Numbered from the stretch's first letter, positions 42,426 to 50,876 are shown. The stretch: DNA of 64,000 nucleotides from Pseudarthrobacter phenanthrenivorans Sphe3 (GCF_000189535.1 NC_015145.1:2108001-2172000); one strand, 5' to 3'. Made by a program: numbers and translations. Notes: generated by a model from the sequence alone, not told the origin.

Positions 42426-42447
42426 GCGGCCTACCCGTTCAGCCGGC
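42417..42447. terminator. Hairpin carrying both stop codons of convergent genes
   Basis: GCCGGCTGA (42417-42425) and TCAGCCGGC (42439-42447) form a perfect nine-base stem. The TGA in one arm stops the PrsW gene and the TGA read from the other arm stops the TPI-like gene. Confidence 0.7.
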
Positions 42448-43254
42448 CCGGCAGCCGGTGTTCTTCGCTGCCAGTTCCAGCGCCTCGTCCAGTACCCTCC
42501 CGAAGTTCGCTGCATCGTGGGCAAAGCGTCCCAGGAACAGCCCGGAAACGCCGTCGAGCCTGGGAAGCGTGCCGGGCTTGGCTGACCCGCCGTAGATGAC
42601 CGGAACCTCCGGGAGCCCATCCCCGGCGAGCAGCGCACGGAGGTGACGGACGACGTCGGACACGTACCAGGCGTCCGCGGGCTCGGCAGCGCCGATGGCC
42701 CAGACGGGCTCATAGGCAACGACCAGGCGGGAGGCCAGAGTCCAGTCGCCGCCAACCGCCGCTTGGATCTGCCCGTGTACAACGCGGGCGGCGTCAAGGG
42801 CGCCGCCTTCCCCCACCGAGTCTTCTCCCACGCAGAGCAGCGGCGTCAGCCCGGCGTCGTCCGCTGCACGCACCTTGCGGGCAACGACGGCGTTGTCCTC
42901 GTGGAAATGCCGGCGCCGCTCGGCGTGGCCGATCTCCACCAGGCGCACGCCCAGTTCGGCCAGCATGGATGGCGCCACCTCCCCGGTCCACGGGCCGTCA
43001 GCCCAGCCGCAGTTTTGCGCACCCAGCAACATCGGCGCCCCCTCCAGAAGGGCCGCGGCGGCGGGCAGGACCGGAAAACTGGGGATCACAAACGGGACCA
43101 CCCGCCCGGCCGCAAGGGCCGGGCGGGTGTCCACTTCGTGCCTGATGCGGGCAAGCCAATCCAGGGAAGCCCGGTATCCCAAGTACATTTTGGTGCTGAC
43201 GCCCACGTAGACGGGTTCGCCGCCCTGCTGTCCTGTGATGGTGTAATCAGGCAT
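42439..43254 (-). CDS. Triosephosphate-isomerase-like protein (EryH/LerI type)
   Basis: A 271-residue TIM barrel with the TPI active site: Lys in STKMYLGY, His in EIGHAERRRHFHED, Glu in AYEPVWAIGA, and the phosphate loop YGGSAKPG. NWKMN of glycolytic TPI is replaced by STKMY and GHSERR by GHAERR. These changes and the gene context suggest the tetrulose-phosphate isomerases EryH/LerI, which interconvert L-erythrulose 1-phosphate and D-erythrulose 4-phosphate. It is the last gene of the catabolic operon, 10 bases after the transporter. An extra glycolytic TPI cannot be excluded. Confidence 0.85.
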   Translation of the reverse strand: MPDYTITGQQGGEPVYVGVSTKMYLGYRASLDWLARIRHEVDTRPALAAGRVVPFVIPSFPVLPAAAALLEGAPMLLGAQNCGWADGPWTGEVAPSMLAELGVRLVEIGHAERRRHFHEDNAVVARKVRAADDAGLTPLLCVGEDSVGEGGALDAARVVHGQIQAAVGGDWTLASRLVVAYEPVWAIGAAEPADAWYVSDVVRHLRALLAGDGLPEVPVIYGGSAKPGTLPRLDGVSGLFLGRFAHDAANFGRVLDEALELAAKNTGCRAG

Positions 43255-43264
43255 CCGACCGCTC

Positions 43265-44617
43265 TTACTCCGTGTCGAGCAGGTCGTCGGCCTTGTTGCG
43301 GAACCGCTTGGTGGCGTACATCATGGCCGCCGCAACGAACGGCAGGACGCCCAGTGCATAGACCCCCATTGTTCCTGTTTCCGACGCTGTGACCTGGTTG
43401 ACCGTAGTCCGGAGGATCGGAGCCACGAAGCCGCCCAGGTTGCCCAGGGAGTTGATCAGGCCGATGCCGGCGGCGGCCGCCGTTCCGGTCAGGAAAGCGG
43501 TGGGGTATGACCACGCAATGGGGCCGGTGGACAGGAAGCTGCAGACGGCAAGGGTGATGAAAATGATGCCGAGTGCGGGGAGATGGTTGGCTCCGGCCCA
43601 CGCAGACCCGAAGATGCACAGGCCGGTGGAAAGGAACAGGCCGGTGCCCCAGATGCGTCGGCGGACCACAGTGTTGGCAGCCCTGCCGATGAAGTAGCAG
43701 GCGAAGATGCCAAAGAACCACGGGATAGCCGCCAGCAGCCCCACCATCAGGCCCACCTTCTGGCCCGTCAGCTGGGACACCTGCTGCGGGAGGTAGAAGG
43801 TTACTCCGTACACCGCCACCTGGAGGCAGAAGTAGATGGCCGTGAAGTACCAGACTTTGCGGTTCTTCATGGCTGCGAGGACACCACGGGGGCCGGTTTC
43901 CTCCTTGACGTTGTCTTCCAGCGCCATGACGTCGAGCAGGGCCTTCTTTTCAGCCGGGTTCAGGAACTTTGCGTCCTGCGGGCCGTTGATCAGGAAGAAG
44001 TAGGCGGCGATGCCGGCAACCACGGCCAGCATGCCTTCGACAAAGAACATGACTTGCCAGCCGGCCACACCCGGGACCTGGCCGCCGATGTTGATCAGCC
44101 AGCCGGAGAGCGGCGCGCCCATCATCTGGGAGAACGGCTGGGCAAGGTAGAAGATCGCGAACATCTTGACGCGCACCTTGTTGGGGAACCAGGCGGCGAG
44201 GAACATGATGACGCCCGGGAACAGGCCGGCCTCGGTCACACCGAGCAGGAAGCGCAGGATGATGAAGGAGGTTTCCCCCTGCACGAAGGCAAAGCACGAG
44301 GAAACGATGCCCCAGGTGATGGCGATCCGCGCCAGCCACACTTTTGCCCCAAACTTGGTCAGGAGCAGGTTGCTCGGGATTTCGAACAGGGCGTAGCCGA
44401 TGAAGAAGATTCCGGCGCCGAGCGCGTACGCTCCCGCGGTGACGCCGCGGTCCACGCTCAGCGCTGCTTCAGCAAAGCCAACGTTGGTGCGGTCCAGGAA
44501 CGCCACGATGTACAGGATGACGAGCATCGGCATCAGCCGGAAGGAAGCCTTGGAGACCGCCGATTTGAGGACCGGCGAATCCAGGAGCTCCTTGGTGGAT
44601 GCTGCTGTTAGGGACAT
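43265..44617 (-). CDS. MFS transporter, anion:cation symporter type
   Basis: A 450-residue transporter with 12 predicted helices. LYIVAFLDRTNVGFAEAAL, in the first helix and loop, and LGVTEAGLFPGVIMFLAAWFP are hallmarks of the ACS subfamily, whose members take up sugar acids, tartrate, phthalate and similar anions by proton symport. A cytoplasmic loop lies near residues 205-245. The substrate is probably the compound degraded by the surrounding operon. A 30-residue membrane protein is encoded 51 bases upstream. The ATG has GAGG about nine bases upstream. Confidence 0.92.
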   Translation of the reverse strand: MSLTAASTKELLDSPVLKSAVSKASFRLMPMLVILYIVAFLDRTNVGFAEAALSVDRGVTAGAYALGAGIFFIGYALFEIPSNLLLTKFGAKVWLARIAITWGIVSSCFAFVQGETSFIILRFLLGVTEAGLFPGVIMFLAAWFPNKVRVKMFAIFYLAQPFSQMMGAPLSGWLINIGGQVPGVAGWQVMFFVEGMLAVVAGIAAYFFLINGPQDAKFLNPAEKKALLDVMALEDNVKEETGPRGVLAAMKNRKVWYFTAIYFCLQVAVYGVTFYLPQQVSQLTGQKVGLMVGLLAAIPWFFGIFACYFIGRAANTVVRRRIWGTGLFLSTGLCIFGSAWAGANHLPALGIIFITLAVCSFLSTGPIAWSYPTAFLTGTAAAAGIGLINSLGNLGGFVAPILRTTVNQVTASETGTMGVYALGVLPFVAAAMMYATKRFRNKADDLLDTE

Positions 44618-44668
44618 AAAAACTCCTCTTTGAGTGTGTAAGAGTGAATCGAAGCCAGCGGTGAACGG

Positions 44669-44761
44669 CTAGATCGAAAAGGCGATGAGCGCCACACCGG
44701 CCAGGCAGGCGAGGATGCCGATGGCCAGGTAGATCCGACGTTCTTTGCTCCAGGAGCCCAT
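44669..44761 (-). CDS. 30-residue single-helix membrane protein
   Basis: A short frame of 31 codons: MGSWSKERRIYLAIGILACL followed by a hydrophobic end (AGVALIAFSI). The N-terminus is short and positively charged, followed by one membrane helix, so an N-in orientation is expected. AAAGGG lies seven bases before the ATG, and the start is 14 bases after the SDR stop, in the operon and just before the MFS gene. Small single-helix subunits are known beside some MFS transporters; that role is inference. It resembles no family I can name. Confidence 0.7.
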   Translation of the reverse strand: MGSWSKERRIYLAIGILACLAGVALIAFSI

Positions 44762-44775
44762 GGGATGCCCTTTTC

Positions 44776-45543
44776 CTAATGCATGTAGAGCCCGCCGTCC
44801 ACGTTCAGCGTCTGGCCGGAGATGTAGCCGGCGTCTTCGCTGAAGAGGAAGGCGATGGCGGCGGCAATGTCACGGGTGGAGCCCACACGGTTGACCACCA
44901 GGTCTTTGGTGAGTTCCTCTTTCCGTTCTTCGCTGAGCGTCCCGCCCATGATGTCCGTATCGATGGGACCGGGAGAGATGGCGTTGACGGTGATGTCGTA
45001 CTCCCCCAGTTCACGGGCAGTGGCACGGGTCAGGCCGATCACGCCTGCCTTTGCCGCTGAGTAGGGAGTCTTGGAGAAGGTGCCGCCGCCGCGCTGGGCG
45101 GATACCGAGGAAATGTTGACGATGCGGCCAATCCGGTTCCTGGCCATGGATTCAGCGACCCGCTTGGTGGCGTAGTGGACACCATTCAGGTTGATGTCCA
45201 GCACGCGGTTCCATTCGGCAGCATCGAGCTCCAGGTAGGGAACCGGGGAGCTGACGCCGGCAACGTTGGCCAGCGCAACGACCTGCGGCAGCTCGGCCTC
45301 GATCGAGTCGATGGCCGCACGGACGGACGCTTCGTCTGCCACGTTGGCACCGGCGCCGTGGGCCTGGACCCCGTACTGGGAGGCAAGCTCCTTGGCTGTG
45401 GCCTTGCACAGGGCATCGTCAAGATCGATGATGCCGATGTTCCAGCCCTGGGCGGCAAGGTAGTTTGCGGTGGCGCGGCCAATGCCCCGCTCGGAGACGG
45501 CGCCCGTAATTATTGCCGTGCGTTCCGTGGGGAAAGTGCTCAT
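44776..45543 (-). CDS. SDR family oxidoreductase
   Basis: A 255-residue short-chain dehydrogenase. The cofactor motif TGAVSERGIGRATANYL is followed by Asp in IGIIDLDD, favouring NAD. The catalytic set is Ser in VNISSVSAQRG, and Tyr and Lys in PYSAAKAGVIGL. The C-terminus GYISGQTLNVDGGLYMH is typical. Within this operon it could oxidise a tetritol or a sugar acid; D-threitol dehydrogenase of Mycobacterium smegmatis is a family member from memory. It lies 42 bases downstream of the dehydrogenase gene. Confidence 0.93.
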   Translation of the reverse strand: MSTFPTERTAIITGAVSERGIGRATANYLAAQGWNIGIIDLDDALCKATAKELASQYGVQAHGAGANVADEASVRAAIDSIEAELPQVVALANVAGVSSPVPYLELDAAEWNRVLDINLNGVHYATKRVAESMARNRIGRIVNISSVSAQRGGGTFSKTPYSAAKAGVIGLTRATARELGEYDITVNAISPGPIDTDIMGGTLSEERKEELTKDLVVNRVGSTRDIAAAIAFLFSEDAGYISGQTLNVDGGLYMH

Positions 45544-45585
45544 GGTGCTCCTCAGGCGTTGGAAGAAGGACGGGAGTGGACAGGC

Positions 45586-46578
45586 TCAGCTGATGGGGGC
45601 CGGGCCGAGGTCGTCAAGCAGCTTTTGCATGGCCACGTAGGCCTTGTTGCGGTAGGCGATCAGCTCGGGCGTACGTTCCGCCGGGACGTTGAGGAACCCG
45701 GCACCGGTCTTGGTGCCCAGCTTTCCGGCCTCCACCAGGTCGCTGAGGATTTTCGGAGTGGCGAAGCGTTCCGGGAAATCCTTCTGGAGGGACTGGTAGC
45801 AGAAGTTGTAGACGTCCAGTCCGGCCATGTCGGCGATGGCGAACGGGCCGAAGAACGGGAGCCGGAAGCCGAATGTGGTCCGGACCAGCGTGTCCACGTC
45901 GTCGGCGGTGGCAATGCCCTGTTCCACCAGCTGCGCGGCTTCATGGAAGAGCGCGTACTGCAGGCGGTTAAGCACAAACCCGGTGACGTCCTTGACCACG
46001 GCGGTCTGCTTGCCTGCGGCGTGGACGAGGTCCCGGGCAGCTGCCACTGCAGCTGCCGAAGTCCCGGCGTGCGGGATGATTTCCACCCCGGGGATGAACG
46101 GCGACGGGTTTGAGAAGTGGACGCCGAGGAAGCGCTCGGGGCGGCTGACCGGCTGGGACAGTTCGGCGATGGAGATGGTGGACGTGTTGGAGCCGATGAT
46201 GGCGTCCGGCTTGGCGGCTTCACCGATCCGGGCCAGCGTCTGATGCTTGATGGCGATGACTTCCGGTACCGCCTCTTCGATGAAGTCAGCGTCCGCCACC
46301 GCTTCCTCGATGTCCTTGGCGGCCCACAGATTCTGCTTCAGGATTTCGGTGGCCCCGGCGGGAAACAGTCCGTCGGCTACGAACTGGTCGGACTCGACCA
46401 GGAGCCGGTCGTAATTGCTTTGCGCCACTTCGGCGGACACATCGGCAAGCGCCACCCGTGCCCCTCCCAGGGCAAGGACCTGCGCGATTCCGCCGCCCAT
46501 GTAGCCGGAACCGATGACGGCGATCTTCCGGGAGCCGTTTGTGCTTGCCGCAGCGGGGTTGTTTGTTGTTTCGGTCAT
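45586..46578 (-). CDS. 3-hydroxyacyl-CoA dehydrogenase-family oxidoreductase
   Basis: A 330-residue NAD-dependent enzyme. The Rossmann motif is AVIGSGYMGGGIAQVLALGG. SNTSTISIAELSQ and FLGVHFSNPSPFIPGVEIIP include the usual catalytic His; DVTGFVLNRLQYALFHEAAQLVEQGIAT starts the C-terminal helical domain. The family includes fatty-acid enzymes but also L-gulonate 3-dehydrogenase, which oxidises a sugar acid at C3. The sugar-catabolic neighbours and the ACS transporter favour that second type. The ATG at 46578 is two bases after the preceding stop. Confidence 0.88.
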   Translation of the reverse strand: MTETTNNPAAASTNGSRKIAVIGSGYMGGGIAQVLALGGARVALADVSAEVAQSNYDRLLVESDQFVADGLFPAGATEILKQNLWAAKDIEEAVADADFIEEAVPEVIAIKHQTLARIGEAAKPDAIIGSNTSTISIAELSQPVSRPERFLGVHFSNPSPFIPGVEIIPHAGTSAAAVAAARDLVHAAGKQTAVVKDVTGFVLNRLQYALFHEAAQLVEQGIATADDVDTLVRTTFGFRLPFFGPFAIADMAGLDVYNFCYQSLQKDFPERFATPKILSDLVEAGKLGTKTGAGFLNVPAERTPELIAYRNKAYVAMQKLLDDLGPAPIS

Positions 46579-46580
46579 GG

Positions 46581-47072
46581 TCAGACTGCTTTCGTTGATT
46601 CGGGCTCGTAGGAGCAAATGGCGTCCACTTTGGCGGCGGAGGGCGACGTTTCGTCGAACCGGTAGTCAAGCCATTCGCCCACCAGTTTCTTGGCCAGTTC
46701 CAGGCCGATGACGCGTTGGCCCATGGTGAGGACCTGCGCATTGTTGCTGAGCACGGACCGCTCCACGGAATAGCCGTCGTGGGCGGTGACGGCCCGGATG
46801 CCGGGAACCTTGTTCGCCGCGATTGCCACTCCCAGGCCTGTGCCGCAGATCAGCAGGGCACGGTCCGCTTCGCCCGCGGCCACCTTGCGGGCGGCATCCA
46901 CGGCGACATGCGGGTAGGCGGTGGAATCATTGGCTCCCACCCCCACATCCACGACGGACGCCACGCGGCTGTCCGCTTCAAGCAGCGCTTTCAGTGCCTG
47001 CTTGTATTCGACGCCGGCCTCGTCATTGCCGATGACGATGCGCCAGCCTTCGGAGATGCTGTTGTTGTTCAT
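46581..47072 (-). CDS. RpiB/LacAB-family sugar-phosphate isomerase (EryI/DerI-like)
   Basis: A 163-residue isomerase of the RpiB family. It has [16 protein letters not shown] in place of the usual AxDHAG start, the phosphate loop [21 protein letters not shown], and [18 protein letters not shown]. Divergence from pentose RpiB together with the kinase and TPI-like neighbours suggests D-erythrulose 4-phosphate isomerase (EryI in Brucella, DerI in mycobacteria), which gives erythrose 4-phosphate. The stop of the kinase gene overlaps its start by four bases. Confidence 0.88.
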   Translation of the reverse strand: MNNNSISEGWRIVIGNDEAGVEYKQALKALLEADSRVASVVDVGVGANDSTAYPHVAVDAARKVAAGEADRALLICGTGLGVAIAANKVPGIRAVTAHDGYSVERSVLSNNAQVLTMGQRVIGLELAKKLVGEWLDYRFDETSPSAAKVDAICSYEPESTKAV

Positions 47073-48847
47073 GCTTGGGCTCCATTTCCGGCCGTGGAAG
47101 CGGCCATCCGGTAATCAGCCAGGACATGCCTGGCCTGCTCAGAGTTGAGGTAGTCCGACAGCCTCGCTGCAATCAGGGCGAAGGAAACTGCGCCGGGGTC
47201 CGGGTGGCCGAGGCTCTTTTCGGCCAGCGGCCGCGCCCGCCCCTTGAGGGGCCTGAGGGACGAGGTGGCCGCGGCAGCCTCCTGCGCCGCCGCCGATGCC
47301 GCGGCAAGCGCATCCGCCACCGGCGCGCCGCCGTCGAACGCTGCCTGGAATGTGTCCCGGAAGGGAAGCAGCGCGTCCACCATGGTCTTGTCGCCCGGTT
47401 CGGCTTTCCCCAGGGCGGTGATGGCGTCCGCGAAAGCGTTCACTGCGGCGGCGGCTTCTCCCCCGCTGTAGGCGTCCTTGTTACCCAGCGTGAGTCCGGC
47501 GGCGATGACCGCTGATCCCCAGAGCGCGCCCGAGGTCCCGCCGGCCCGCTCGCTCCACGCCTCACCCGCCGCTGTCAGTACCCGTTCCACGGACGCCCCG
47601 GCCGCGGCGCTGTCCTGCGCCGCTGCGGCTGCAGCGTCCACGCCCCTGCGCATGCCGATGCCGTGGTCGCCGTCGCCGGCGATGGCGTCCAGCCTGCCGA
47701 GCTCGGCCTCGTGCTTGACGACGACGTCCTGCACTTCGGCGAGCACGGCGGCCGCCAGCCTGCCCACCACCGCCGCCGTCGCCGTCGTGTCTTCCGCTGC
47801 AGCGGCGACGCCTGCCTGGGGTCCGGCCAGTTCCCGGCGCTTCCGTGGTTCGGCGTTTCCCTTACGGAAGGCCGGGGTACTGGCAGGGGCGACCCAGAAC
47901 CGTTCGAGTTCGTCATCCAGCCACAGCAGGGTCAGGGAAAGACCGGACATGTCCAGGCTGGTGACAAGCTCCCCGCATTCGGGTTCCACCACGGTCAGGC
48001 CCGCGGCCGCGAGGAGTTTCTCGATCTTGCCGAACAGGAGGAACAGCTCCTCATACTTGACCGTCCCCAGGCCGTTGACGATGGCCACCACGCGGTCCCC
48101 CGCATCCTCCGGCTTGTCCGCGAGCAGCCTGGAAACGAGCAGGCCGGCGAGTTCGGAGGCGGTGGGCATGGGGTGGTCGGAGATGCCCGGTTCCCCGTGG
48201 ATGCCCAGGCCCAGCGACATCTGTCCTGCCGGCACGTGGAACAGTGGCCGGTCGGCGCCGGGGAGGGTGCAGCCGTCGAAGGCCACACCCAGCGAACGGG
48301 TGCGGTAATTGGTCCGGATGGCCAGCTCCTCCACCGCGTCCAGGTCCAGGCCCGCCTCGGCGGCGGCACCGGCAATCTTGAAGACTGTGAGGTCGCCGGC
48401 GATGCCGCGGCGCTTTTCGATCTCGTCCAGCGGGGCGCTGGCGATGTCGTCAGTGACCAGGACGGTCCGCGTCTCGATGCCTTCGGCGTTGAGGCGCAGC
48501 TGGGCCTGGCCGAAGTGGAGCACGTCGCCGGCGTAGTTGCCGTAGCTCAAGAGCACGCCGCCGCCTGCATTCGCGGCCTTGGCCACCCTGTACACCTGGC
48601 CGGCCGCGGGCGAAGCGAACATGTTCCCGCATGCGGCACCTGTGGCCAGGCCGGGGCCCACCAGGCCGGCGAACGCCGGGTAGTGGCCGGAACCGCCGCC
48701 CACCACCAGCGCCACCTGCCCGGCGGGAACCTCGGTGGAGCGGACCACGCCGCCGTCAACGCGGGTAACAAACCCGCGGTTGGCAGCGACGAACCCGTCC
48801 AGTGCCTCATCCGCGAAATCGGCGGGGTTATCGAAGATCTGGGTCAT
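47069..48847 (-). CDS. Dihydroxyacetone-kinase-family ketose kinase (DhaK-DhaL fusion)
   Basis: A 592-residue ATP-dependent kinase. The N-terminal DhaK domain has [23 protein letters not shown] and the substrate-binding His in [13 protein letters not shown] linker (about 330-360) leads to the DhaL nucleotide domain with [15 protein letters not shown] and [11 protein letters not shown]. Fused proteins of this kind phosphorylate dihydroxyacetone or four-carbon ketoses (LerK, DerK). With TPI-like and RpiB-like isomerases in the same operon, erythrulose is the better guess. Its end overlaps the RpiB-like gene by four bases. Confidence 0.9.
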   Translation of the reverse strand: MTQIFDNPADFADEALDGFVAANRGFVTRVDGGVVRSTEVPAGQVALVVGGGSGHYPAFAGLVGPGLATGAACGNMFASPAAGQVYRVAKAANAGGGVLLSYGNYAGDVLHFGQAQLRLNAEGIETRTVLVTDDIASAPLDEIEKRRGIAGDLTVFKIAGAAAEAGLDLDAVEELAIRTNYRTRSLGVAFDGCTLPGADRPLFHVPAGQMSLGLGIHGEPGISDHPMPTASELAGLLVSRLLADKPEDAGDRVVAIVNGLGTVKYEELFLLFGKIEKLLAAAGLTVVEPECGELVTSLDMSGLSLTLLWLDDELERFWVAPASTPAFRKGNAEPRKRRELAGPQAGVAAAAEDTTATAAVVGRLAAAVLAEVQDVVVKHEAELGRLDAIAGDGDHGIGMRRGVDAAAAAAQDSAAAGASVERVLTAAGEAWSERAGGTSGALWGSAVIAAGLTLGNKDAYSGGEAAAAVNAFADAITALGKAEPGDKTMVDALLPFRDTFQAAFDGGAPVADALAAASAAAQEAAAATSSLRPLKGRARPLAEKSLGHPDPGAVSFALIAARLSDYLNSEQARHVLADYRMAASTAGNGAQA

Positions 48848-48907
48848 GGTTTCCTCATCGAATCCGTAGGAGTGAAAAGTCCGGCCGGTACGCCCGGTCC
48901 GGAGCGG

Positions 48908-49912
48908 TCAGGACGACGTTGCGGCGAAGGCGGCCGGCTGCTGGCGGCCCTGTGCCACCTCGCTGCGCCCCAGGGCATAACCGTCGGTCTTGGGGAGGAC
49001 GTGGCGGCGGAGGTACTCCTGATTGCTGGCGGTCACGCTCAGTCCGTCGCCGCCGTAGTGCTCGGTGCACAGGATGCCCTGGAAGCCCACGGACAGCGCC
49101 ACCTTGAACGCCTCGCGGTAATTGATGAGGCCGCTTTCCATGGGCGAGGGCATGGCGATGTAGGTACCGCGGGCCTGATCCTCGTCCCGGATGTAGTTCT
49201 TCATGTGCCAGTAGTTGGAGTACGGCAGCGTCTTGGCCACCATGTCGCGCCAGTCCTCGATGGGCCGGTGCAGGCGGATCAGGTTGCCGATGTCCGGGTT
49301 CAGGCCCACGTTCGACAGCCCAATGTCCTGGACCATCTGCACTGAGGAGTCGGAGGTTCCCAGAAAGGTGTCTTCATACATTTCCAGCGAAACCAGGACC
49401 CCAACGTCGGCTGCATGGCGCCCCAGTTCACGGAGCCGTGCCACGGCGTTGTTCCACGTTTCCTTGTCCCCCGCGGGATCCTTGTAGCCCTCCACCGTCC
49501 AGAACCACAGTTGCTTCTGCTGTTCCGGGGTGATGGCCTGGTGGAGCCCGAAGGAGACAACTTCGCAGCCCAGTTCTGCCGCAGCATCAATGGTGCGGTG
49601 GCTGTAGGCGAGGTTGGCTTCCCAGTTGCCCTCTTCAATGACGCTGCGGCGGATGGCGGAAATCACCGGGATGCCGATGCCCACGGAGTCAGCAGCCTGC
49701 TTGAACTCGGCCAGCCGCGCTTTGTCCAGGTCCCCGGGACGGACCCAGCTGTCGGTCAGGTCGGCGTTCGCGAACCCGGCGTCCTTCACCTCTTCGAACA
49801 CTGCCCGCCAGACGGAGGGATCGGCGTCGTTCACGTGCACGCCCCGGGCGTCAGTGCCGGGGAATTGCAGCAGCGCTGCCGTGATGGGCCAGTTCTCGGC
49901 TGTGTAAGGCAT
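48908..49912 (-). CDS. Xylose-isomerase-like TIM barrel protein
   Basis: A 334-residue protein of the sugar phosphate isomerase/epimerase (AP-endonuclease 2-like) superfamily. Candidate metal ligands: Glu in VLVSLEMYEDTF, Asp in GLNPDIGNLIRLH, His in YWHMKNY and Glu in ILCTEHYGG. The superfamily covers isomerases, epimerases, dehydratases and also sugar-acid decarboxylases such as OiaC. It is the first gene of the operon, behind a TTGACA box and a GntR-type operator, and the ATG has AAGGAG. In this set of genes a C5 to C4 decarboxylase or a tetrulose isomerase would both make sense. Confidence 0.85.
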   Translation of the reverse strand: MPYTAENWPITAALLQFPGTDARGVHVNDADPSVWRAVFEEVKDAGFANADLTDSWVRPGDLDKARLAEFKQAADSVGIGIPVISAIRRSVIEEGNWEANLAYSHRTIDAAAELGCEVVSFGLHQAITPEQQKQLWFWTVEGYKDPAGDKETWNNAVARLRELGRHAADVGVLVSLEMYEDTFLGTSDSSVQMVQDIGLSNVGLNPDIGNLIRLHRPIEDWRDMVAKTLPYSNYWHMKNYIRDEDQARGTYIAMPSPMESGLINYREAFKVALSVGFQGILCTEHYGGDGLSVTASNQEYLRRHVLPKTDGYALGRSEVAQGRQQPAAFAATSS

Positions 49913-49938
49913 GTTTTGCTCCTTGCTTCGATCCTCTT

Positions 49939-49948
49939 TCCTATAGGA
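49939..49948. promoter_or_regulatory. Candidate GntR operator before the catabolic operon
   Basis: Palindrome TCCTATAGGA, 26 bases before the first structural gene and in the expected -10 zone of a TTGACA -35 box. The same core CCTATAGG lies just upstream of the GntR-family gene. Confidence 0.65.
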
Positions 49949-49967
49949 TTTATGAAAGAGAGAAAGT

Positions 49968-49973
49968 TGTCAA
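49968..49973 (-). promoter_or_regulatory. Candidate -35 box of the catabolic operon
   Basis: Reverse-strand TTGACA, a consensus -35 hexamer. The region 17 bases downstream overlaps the CCTATAGG operator, so a bound repressor would block the promoter. Confidence 0.55.
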
Positions 49974-49995
49974 GGTCACACTCCAGGTGGCGTCC

Positions 49996-50061
49996 CCCAA
50001 CTAAGTAGCGCTAAGTGTCGTTTTGGCGGTTCAAAACGACACTTAGCGCTACCTAGTTGGG
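49996..50061. repeat. Long inverted repeat between GntR gene and catabolic operon
   Basis: Two 29-base arms (49996-50024 and 50033-50061) pair with one mismatch around an eight-base loop. The arms begin CCCAACTA and end GTCGTTTT. It starts 16 bases after the gntR stop. It can act as a terminator for gntR, and its size and regularity suggest a dispersed palindromic element. Confidence 0.85.
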
Positions 50062-50076
50062 TGGGCGTGGCTGGTT

Positions 50077-50805
50077 TCAGCCTTCCGGTGCGTCGGCGAT
50101 TGCCCTGGACCTTACCCGGTTGATGTGGTCCGCCATCGCCGCTTCCGCTGCGGCGGGTTCACCTGTACGGATGGCGTCCAGCACTGCTTGGTGCTCGGCG
50201 ATGGCACACTCGGCGTCTGTAATGCCCACTCCCCCGAACAGCCGGAACCGCTGGATCTGTCCGCCAAGGGCCGAGTACGCCGCCTCCATGAACTGGTTTC
50301 CCGTTTCCCGCGCGATCAGCTGGTGGAACCGCTCATCAGCCTCGAGGTAGTCCTTGAACTCGGAGAAGGACGGGCCCCGGGGAGCGGCTTTGAGGTCCGC
50401 GACGGCCTGCTCCAGTTCCGCCAGGCCCCCTTCGCCAATTCGCGTGCACGCAAGCCTGGCGTTGACCGGTTCGATGGCCAGCCGCGCCTCCATCAGCTCA
50501 GCGAAATCCTCCCGTGTGAAGACCGGGGCCACGCGGTAACCCTTCAGCGCCACCCGCCGGACCATGCCGGTATGCTCCAGCCGTGCCAGCGCTTCACGGA
50601 CAGGAGTGGGGGAAACGTCAAGGTCGCGGGCTGTTCCGTCAATGCTGACCACAGCCCCTGGCTCCAGCCGCCCGTCCATGAGTGATGCCAGGAGCTCCGC
50701 GTAGACGTGGTCGGCCAACACCTGCCGGCTGACGGAACGGGCTGACTGGCGGGGGGCTGCCTTCTCCCTGGGCTGGGCAGCGGCGGGCACGGAGGCGTTC
50801 TGCAT
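50077..50805 (-). CDS. GntR family transcriptional regulator (FadR/FCD type)
   Basis: A 242-residue repressor-type regulator. The winged helix covers about residues 25-90 (HVYAELLASLMDGRLEPGAVVSI...VSPTPVREALARLEHTGMVRR). The C-terminal FCD ligand domain has Asp/His metal-type residues in FSEFKDYLEADERFHQLIARETGN and EHQAVLDAIRTGE. FCD regulators mostly sense small carboxylic acids, which agrees with a sugar-acid substrate for the operon downstream. It is likely autoregulated through the CCTATAGG site eight bases before its ATG. The hairpin after it separates it from the operon. Confidence 0.93.
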   Translation of the reverse strand: MQNASVPAAAQPREKAAPRQSARSVSRQVLADHVYAELLASLMDGRLEPGAVVSIDGTARDLDVSPTPVREALARLEHTGMVRRVALKGYRVAPVFTREDFAELMEARLAIEPVNARLACTRIGEGGLAELEQAVADLKAAPRGPSFSEFKDYLEADERFHQLIARETGNQFMEAAYSALGGQIQRFRLFGGVGITDAECAIAEHQAVLDAIRTGEPAAAEAAMADHINRVRSRAIADAPEG

Positions 50806-50813
50806 AGTCAGAT

Positions 50814-50821
50814 CCTATAGG
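50814..50821. promoter_or_regulatory. Candidate GntR operator before the gntR gene
   Basis: CCTATAGG in the context ATCCTATAGGTT, only eight bases upstream of the gntR start. It shares its core with the site at 49939-49948. If TATAGG is also the -10 box, the message would be nearly leaderless. Confidence 0.6.
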
Positions 50822-50876
50822 TTAGGCCCCTTCGATCTGCGGCCCGCTGTGGTGCAGGCATCCGGCCGGGGCACAA

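Noticed and set aside
47663..49345. 560-codon forward frame opposite the kinase and TIM-barrel genes
   Set aside because: Crosses the gene boundary of two real reverse-strand genes and has the same shadow composition.
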